This document shows positions 60,206 through 64,000 of a DNA stretch of 64,000 nt, in pieces. Source of the DNA: SIG440 sp045631525 (lineage in GTDB: Bacteria > Bacillota > Clostridia > Monoglobales > Monoglobaceae); contig JAZQUY010000007.1 of assembly GCA_045631525.1 (NCBI GenBank), positions 38,981 through 102,980 of the forward strand, read 5' to 3'. The notes under the pieces were generated by a model. The model made no database searches. It worked only from the letters and a program-made list of their open reading frames with translations, and was not told the origin of the DNA. The translations under genes and the position numbers were made by a program. Within the stretch, counting starts at the first letter, position 1; every line of letters begins with the position of its first letter.

Positions 60206-61217
60206 GAAACTTACGGAAGCCTTTGGCGTTTCAGGTTGTGAAACAGAGGTACGCGATATTATAATAGAAGAAATAAAGAAAAACGGTGCGGAACTAAGCA
60301 TTGACAATATGGGAAATCTTGTGGCTTTTAAAAAGGCAAAAAAAGAAAATGCCAAGACGGTATTGCTCTCTGCCCATATGGATGAAGTGGGGTTTATTGT
60401 CACCGATATAACCGAGGATGGCTATCTGAAATTTGAAACGGTTGGTGGCATTGATGCAAGGATTCTTATTTCTAAGCGAGTGCGGGTAAACGGAAAATGC
60501 GGTGTAATTGGATTAAAACCTGTGCATCTTACTTCAAAAGAAGAGCGGAAGAAGATACCGAAAGCAAATGAACTTTTTGTTGATATTGGCGCAAATGATA
60601 GAGAGGATGCAGAAAGTGTTGCCTCAAAGGGCGACTATTTTGGTTTCGACAGTGAATATATTGAGTTTGGTGAAATGATAAAGGCAAAGGCTCTTGATGA
60701 CCGACTGGGATGCGCAATCATGATAGATCTTATAAAAAAAGAATGGGATGTAAATCTCGTTTGTGCCTTTAGCGTTCAGGAAGAAGTAGGCCTCAGAGGT
60801 GCAAAAATTGCGGCGAAGGGCATAAAGCCTGATTTTGCTCTTGTTATTGAGGGAACAACTTGTAACGATTTGCCCAATGTGCCCAAAAACCTCAGAGTTA
60901 CAAAAAGTGGTGACGGTGCGGCTATATCTGTTCTTGATTTAGCAAGCAAGGCAGACAGAGATGTTTGTGATATGCTGATTAAGGCGGCGGAAAAGCGGAA
61001 CATTCCGTGGCAATATAAGGCATCAACAGCCGGCGGAAACGATGCAGGTTCAGTCTCTCTTCTTGATGGCGGAATTAAGACAGCTTCCATATCAGTGCCC
61101 TGCCGGTATATCCACTCGCCTGTGTCGGCTATGAACAAGGCGGATTTTGAGTCATGCAAAGGAATTGTAGAGGGCTTTCTGGAGGACTGCGGAAAGGAGC
61201 AGACAGAAAATGATTGA
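60198..61217 (+). CDS. M42-family metallo-aminopeptidase (second of three)
   Basis: Paralogue of the gene before it, 339 residues. Ligands again complete: LLSAHMDEVGF (His), KALDDRLGCA (Asp), FSVQEEVGLRGA (Glu pair), LVIEGTTCND (Glu where the first copy has Asp) and CRYIHSPVS (His). The start TTG 60198 is preferred: AGGGGG is eight bases upstream. An in-frame GTG at 60189 overlaps that site. It overlaps the third copy by 8 bp. Confidence 0.9.
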   Translation: MLKKLTEAFGVSGCETEVRDIIIEEIKKNGAELSIDNMGNLVAFKKAKKENAKTVLLSAHMDEVGFIVTDITEDGYLKFETVGGIDARILISKRVRVNGKCGVIGLKPVHLTSKEERKKIPKANELFVDIGANDREDAESVASKGDYFGFDSEYIEFGEMIKAKALDDRLGCAIMIDLIKKEWDVNLVCAFSVQEEVGLRGAKIAAKGIKPDFALVIEGTTCNDLPNVPKNLRVTKSGDGAAISVLDLASKADRDVCDMLIKAAEKRNIPWQYKASTAGGNDAGSVSLLDGGIKTASISVPCRYIHSPVSAMNKADFESCKGIVEGFLEDCGKEQTEND

Positions 61218-62109
61218 GAAAATAACAAATGCCTTTTCACCATCAGGTCGCGAAGATGAAGTAAGACAGATTTTGATTGAAAGCCTTAAGGATAAATTTG
61301 ATAAAATATATGTCGATAGCCTTGGAAATGTAATAGCAAAAAAAGGTGTCAGCCCGAAGCTCTTGATTGAGTGCGGAATGGACAGTCCCGGAATTATGGT
61401 GGTGGATAATTCGGACGGAAAGGCCTGGTTTTCTGCATTTGGCGGGCTCAAACCCAAAGCCTGGATTGGCAAAAAGATTATTTTTGAAAACGGTTTTTGC
61501 GGCGAGGTCAAGTATGACGGCGAGAAAAGTGACGATGCAAAAATTTCTGATTTATATATAGAATTGGAAATAGCGGAAATTTCGGTGGGAGATTTTGGGA
61601 TATTGAAGACGGAGTTTTCTGAGGGCGATGATTACTATTTTGGCTATGGACTGAAGAGCAAGGCGGGACTTTTGGCAGTCTATCAGGCGGTGCTTGATTT
61701 AGATGAAGACTTTGCTGTGCTGTTTTCTGCGCAAAAGCGGATTGGCGGCAAGGGAATAAAGGCGTTCCTAAGTGCCAATAACTTTGAGTGTGCAATAAGC
61801 GTTGATGGTTTTTGCGATAAAGAAGCAGACGGCACTGTGGTAATAGCAAAAGACAGCACTGCGGTTGCATCGGTGGATTTCAGAAAGGCTTTGGAGAATG
61901 TTGCGGTTTTGCAAAAGCTTGATGTAAAGACATCGGTTTTGGACGAAAACTTTTTTGGCAGCAGTTTCTTGACATCAGGGAAAGGTACTGAGTGGACTGC
62001 TATAGGAATTCCAGCTAAACTCGGGGAAGACGGGAAAGATAAAATTCTCAAAAAGGATTTGGAAAATGCAGTTAAACTTTTAAAATCAGCTGTTGAAAAA
62101 TTTAACTAA
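61210..62109 (+). CDS. M42-like protein lacking metal ligands (probable pseudoenzyme)
   Basis: 299 residues, third in the tandem; the M42 fold is recognisable along its length but shorter by about 40 residues. Aligned with its neighbours by eye, the first His is Gly56, the bridging Asp is Lys149 (GLKSKAG for ALDDRLG), the Glu pair is Lys176-Arg177 (FSAQKRIGGKG for FSVQEEVGLRG), and the last His is Gly272; only Asp199 keeps a metal-ligand-type residue. The reading frame is intact and coupled to its neighbours, so it is a maintained, catalytically dead relative, perhaps a regulatory or structural subunit. Confidence 0.85.
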   Translation: MIEKITNAFSPSGREDEVRQILIESLKDKFDKIYVDSLGNVIAKKGVSPKLLIECGMDSPGIMVVDNSDGKAWFSAFGGLKPKAWIGKKIIFENGFCGEVKYDGEKSDDAKISDLYIELEIAEISVGDFGILKTEFSEGDDYYFGYGLKSKAGLLAVYQAVLDLDEDFAVLFSAQKRIGGKGIKAFLSANNFECAISVDGFCDKEADGTVVIAKDSTAVASVDFRKALENVAVLQKLDVKTSVLDENFFGSSFLTSGKGTEWTAIGIPAKLGEDGKDKILKKDLENAVKLLKSAVEKFN

Positions 62110-62124
62110 TGATGAGGTGTTAAA

Positions 62125-62547
62125 ATGTTTGTTAAACAAGTTTCGGTATTTATGGAAAACAAGGCGGGAAAGCTCGGCAACATAACAAAGGTTCTTCGTG
62201 ATGAAAAAATTGATATTCGCGCGTTCAGCATTGCGGATACCACTGAATTTGGAATTTTCAGAGTTATAGTGAAAGAACCTGACAGAGCAGTCGAGGTTTT
62301 GCGCAGTGCAGGAATGACAGCTCAGGTGAATGAGGTAATAGTCGCCGTTATGGAGGACAGACTCGGCTCATTTGATGATGTGGTAAGGCCTATTTGCGAT
62401 GCAGGAATTGACATCAAATATCTATATTCATTCATAGGTGAAAAAGAGGCGACGGGCAGAGTGGCTATCTGTACAGATGATATGGGAAAAGCACTTTGTG
62501 TTTTGAAACAGCAAGGGATAGAAATTTCAACTCAGGAAGAAATTTAA
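62125..62547 (+). CDS. Double-ACT-domain protein
   Basis: 140 residues, two ACT domains in tandem (about 1-70 VFMENKAGKLGNITKVLRDE, and about 71-140 VMEDRLGSFDDVVRPICDAG). No enzyme domain is attached. Two-ACT proteins of this length are usually amino acid-sensing regulatory proteins, often next to biosynthetic or peptidase genes. It is 15 bp after the M42 cluster and 12 bp before the next gene, so one transcript. Ligand unknown. Confidence 0.87.
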   Translation: MFVKQVSVFMENKAGKLGNITKVLRDEKIDIRAFSIADTTEFGIFRVIVKEPDRAVEVLRSAGMTAQVNEVIVAVMEDRLGSFDDVVRPICDAGIDIKYLYSFIGEKEATGRVAICTDDMGKALCVLKQQGIEISTQEEI

Positions 62548-62559
62548 GGAGAAAACAAA

Positions 62560-62871
62560 ATGAATAAAAAGTGTATTTTGTATGATCGTGATTGTATTGC
62601 TTGCGGCGAATGTGATATGTGCGACCTTGACCCCAAAAAGAAGTGTGACAACTGTGGCGCGTGCCTTGAAATGGATGATGACTACAAGACGGTTGATGTC
62701 GACTTGACTCTTGAAGAAACAGATGACCCCGAAATGCTCAGCTTTGAGGAACTATTCCCTGATGAAGCCTTTGGCGGCGACAGAAATTGGGAGGATGACG
62801 AGGATGAGGAGTTTGAGGATTATGGGGAAGAAGATGATGATTTAAGAGACGACTTTGGGGAGTTGTTTTAG
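62560..62871 (+). CDS. Cys-rich, acidic-tail protein
   Basis: 103 residues. The N-terminal 35 have eight Cys in two sets: C5, C12-xx-C15-xx-C18-xx-C21 and C29-xx-C32-xx-C35, like a ferredoxin or zinc cluster (CIACGECDMCD, CDNCGACLE). The rest is very acidic, D/E-rich, near 65-103. Small proteins with this N-terminal pattern are conserved in clostridia; function unknown to me. It ends the operon with a hairpin at 62883-62913. The 4+3 spacing would fit one [4Fe-4S] plus a second metal. Confidence 0.75.
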   Translation: MNKKCILYDRDCIACGECDMCDLDPKKKCDNCGACLEMDDDYKTVDVDLTLEETDDPEMLSFEELFPDEAFGGDRNWEDDEDEEFEDYGEEDDDLRDDFGELF

Positions 62872-62882
62872 GCTAAGAACAG

Positions 62883-62913
62883 AAAAAGGCTGATGCGATG
62901 CATCAGTCTTTTA
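62883..62913. terminator. Terminator shared by the Cys-rich gene and birA
   Basis: Stem AGGCTGATGC / GCATCAGTCT (one G-T pair), three-base loop, A5 and T4 flanks; placed between convergent genes. Confidence 0.85.
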
Positions 62914-62916
62914 AAA

Positions 62917-63711
62917 TTATCTGGCAAAATTCTCACTTCCAAGTGAAACCTCACCTGATTTCAGGGCGACAGTTACGCCACTGTCAAGCTCTGCAATCAG
63001 GTTTCCCTCTATATTTATATCGATGGCAATACCCGTAAAAGTTTCATTATTTTTAGTGAAACTTATTTTTTTGCCTAAAACACATGAATAACTTTTATAT
63101 TCCTCAATCAAGCTTTCCTTATCACAAAAATCATATGTGCTTTTAAATTCTTCAATTATTTTTGAGATAATTTCGTTACGTGTAGTGTTTTCAGGGAATA
63201 GAGAGCCTGCAATCTCACCCAATTTCCCGGGAAATACATCGCTTGGGGTGGTAACATTCAGACCAATTCCTACTATAATATTATCGATTGTGCCGCTTGC
63301 TGCATCAGTCGTGCTTTCGGCAAGTATTCCGCAAACTTTTTTCCCGTCAATGAAAATATCATTCACCCATTTTATAGATGGAGTGTTTTTTGATATGTTA
63401 TTTATAGTTCGACAAACAGCAACTCCAGCTGCCACAGTCAGAAGAGACGGGTCAAGAGCGAGATTTTCAGGTTTTAGCAACACGCTCATATAAATCCCCG
63501 TACCCTCAGGCGAAAAAAACTCTCTGCCGAGACGTCCCCGTCCTGTGGTTTGCTTGTCGGCTATCACCAATGTTTCGTGAGGGGCGTTTCTTTTTGCTAG
63601 GTCCTTTATGTAGGAATTTGTCGAATTAACTGTTTTTAAGACGATTATGTTATATGAAGAGATTTTGTTTGAGGACGAAATAATTTCTTCCTTTATAATA
63701 GTATCGGTCAA
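62917..63711 (-). CDS. birA: Biotin-[acetyl-CoA carboxylase] ligase (no HTH)
   Basis: Attaches biotin to carboxylase carrier protein. 264 residues with the BPL motifs STNSYIKDLA, TTGRGRLGREFFSPEGTG (biotinoyl-AMP loop), SIKWVNDIF and GKKVCGILAE, then the C-terminal beta domain. There is no N-terminal DNA-binding domain, so it cannot repress biotin genes, unlike E. coli BirA. The start TTG 63711 follows GGGAGGTGAT by a few bases; an upstream in-frame TTG would lie in that site. Confidence 0.9.
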   Translation of the reverse strand: MTDTIIKEEIISSSNKISSYNIIVLKTVNSTNSYIKDLAKRNAPHETLVIADKQTTGRGRLGREFFSPEGTGIYMSVLLKPENLALDPSLLTVAAGVAVCRTINNISKNTPSIKWVNDIFIDGKKVCGILAESTTDAASGTIDNIIVGIGLNVTTPSDVFPGKLGEIAGSLFPENTTRNEIISKIIEEFKSTYDFCDKESLIEEYKSYSCVLGKKISFTKNNETFTGIAIDINIEGNLIAELDSGVTVALKSGEVSLGSENFAR

Positions 63712-63812
63712 AGGATCACCTCCCAAAGAGTATGCAAACAGTATATCATAGCACTAATTTTGCGTCAAGGAAGAAAAAAACAAAAAAACTTTAAAAAAAT
63801 AGAAAAAAGGTA

Positions 63813-63841
63813 TTGACAATGGGAAGTTGTTGTGGTAATAT
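63813..63841 (+). promoter_or_regulatory. Tandem promoter P1 pointing out of the window
   Basis: TTGACA, 17 bp, TAATAT, with TTGTGG before the -10; preceded by A-tracts like an UP element. Confidence 0.75.
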
Positions 63842-63904
63842 AAACGAGTTGTGCCGAGTGGCGAAAAAACTTTGAAAAAATCTGAAAAAAGATTGAAAAA
63901 AGTA

Positions 63905-63934
63905 TTGACAAAGGGTTGCTTGGTGTGATATATT
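63905..63934 (+). promoter_or_regulatory. Tandem promoter P2 pointing out of the window
   Basis: TTGACA, 18 bp, TATATT, with TGTGA before the -10, about 90 bp after P1; also preceded by A-tracts (GAAAAAAG). Downstream sequence has GC-rich short hairpins (TTGAG...CTCAA, CCCG...CGGG), so it looks like an rRNA or ribosomal operon leader; the gene itself is outside. Confidence 0.75.
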
Positions 63935-64000
63935 AGATAGGCTCTCTCTTGAGGGGGCACTCAAAAAAAGACCCGCAAAGACGGGCATCCAAAAAAGCCA

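Noticed and set aside
1..64000. CRISPR array, insertion sequence, integrase or phage genes
   Set aside because: No direct repeats with regular spacers and no transposase or integrase motif in any frame were seen.

Overview
The window looks like a chromosomal segment of an uncultured, spore-forming member of the Clostridia (Firmicutes). The evidence is moderately low G+C, strong AGGAGG-type ribosome binding sites, frequent TTG starts, TTGACA/TATAAT promoters with TRTGn extended -10 elements, and typical clostridial pairs (DUF421-DUF4363, FtsEX with a PcsB-like hydrolase, split MetH, a SpoIID-like protein with peptidoglycan-binding repeats). I see no phage, insertion sequence, plasmid or CRISPR. 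Genes are dense and nearly all chromosomal housekeeping; a genus cannot be given.

Layout. 1-7.5 kb: P-type Ca2+ ATPase; a radical-SAM activase-like protein; a MarR regulator overlapping an acyl-CoA synthetase; a divergent lipoprotein/small XRE-regulator pair with twin palindromes; tRNA-Ala; rpmE. 7.5-16.2 kb (minus strand): a nine-gene operon aroF-tyrA-aroB-aroA-aroC-pheA-aroK-aroQ-aroE holding every step from DAHP to prephenate plus the Phe and Tyr branches. It is preceded by a strong promoter, a 46-codon leader peptide packed with Phe and Tyr codons, and a three-segment antiterminator/terminator. This is the most interesting feature of the window. 16.2-19.6 kb: AraC regulator divergent from galactokinase; DUF421-DUF4363 membrane pair. 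19.7-22.1 kb: three genes for a beta-sandwich protein, a SpoIID-like/peptidoglycan-binding protein and a second peptidoglycan-binding protein, behind a sigma-K-like promoter. 22.2-29.7 kb: trmB, the infC-rpmI-rplT operon with an attenuated leader and an ATA start codon for infC, a folate-type ECF S component, an rRNA methyltransferase, dprA and topA.

29.9-43.8 kb: PucR/CdaR-type regulator, ftsE-ftsX-murein hydrolase activator-C-terminal protease, greA-lysS, the methionine/folate group metF-MetH activation domain-metH, and a second, class I-alpha DAHP synthase. 43.8-52.8 kb: small membrane and YhcN-like proteins, nrdR, then the classic rimP-nusA-ylxR-ylxQ-infB-rbfA-nrnA-truB-ribF translation operon. 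52.8-64 kb: gapA, an ITPase-TtcA-like-ABC permease group, a 0.6-kb non-coding stretch with a candidate small RNA, two tRNA-Pro genes, a Na+/phosphate cotransporter, three tandem M42 peptidases (the third has lost its metal ligands), an ACT-domain protein, a Cys-rich acidic protein, birA, and two strong tandem promoters pointing out of the window.

How it works together: the aro operon makes chorismate and drains it to Phe and Tyr. Its leader would let translation of Phe and Tyr codons gate transcription. The separate class I-alpha DAHP synthase probably supplies the pathway under different control. The central part is growth-related machinery (translation, division, topology), and the SpoIID-like cluster points to sporulation. 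All functional statements rest on motifs and context read by eye; no database search was run.
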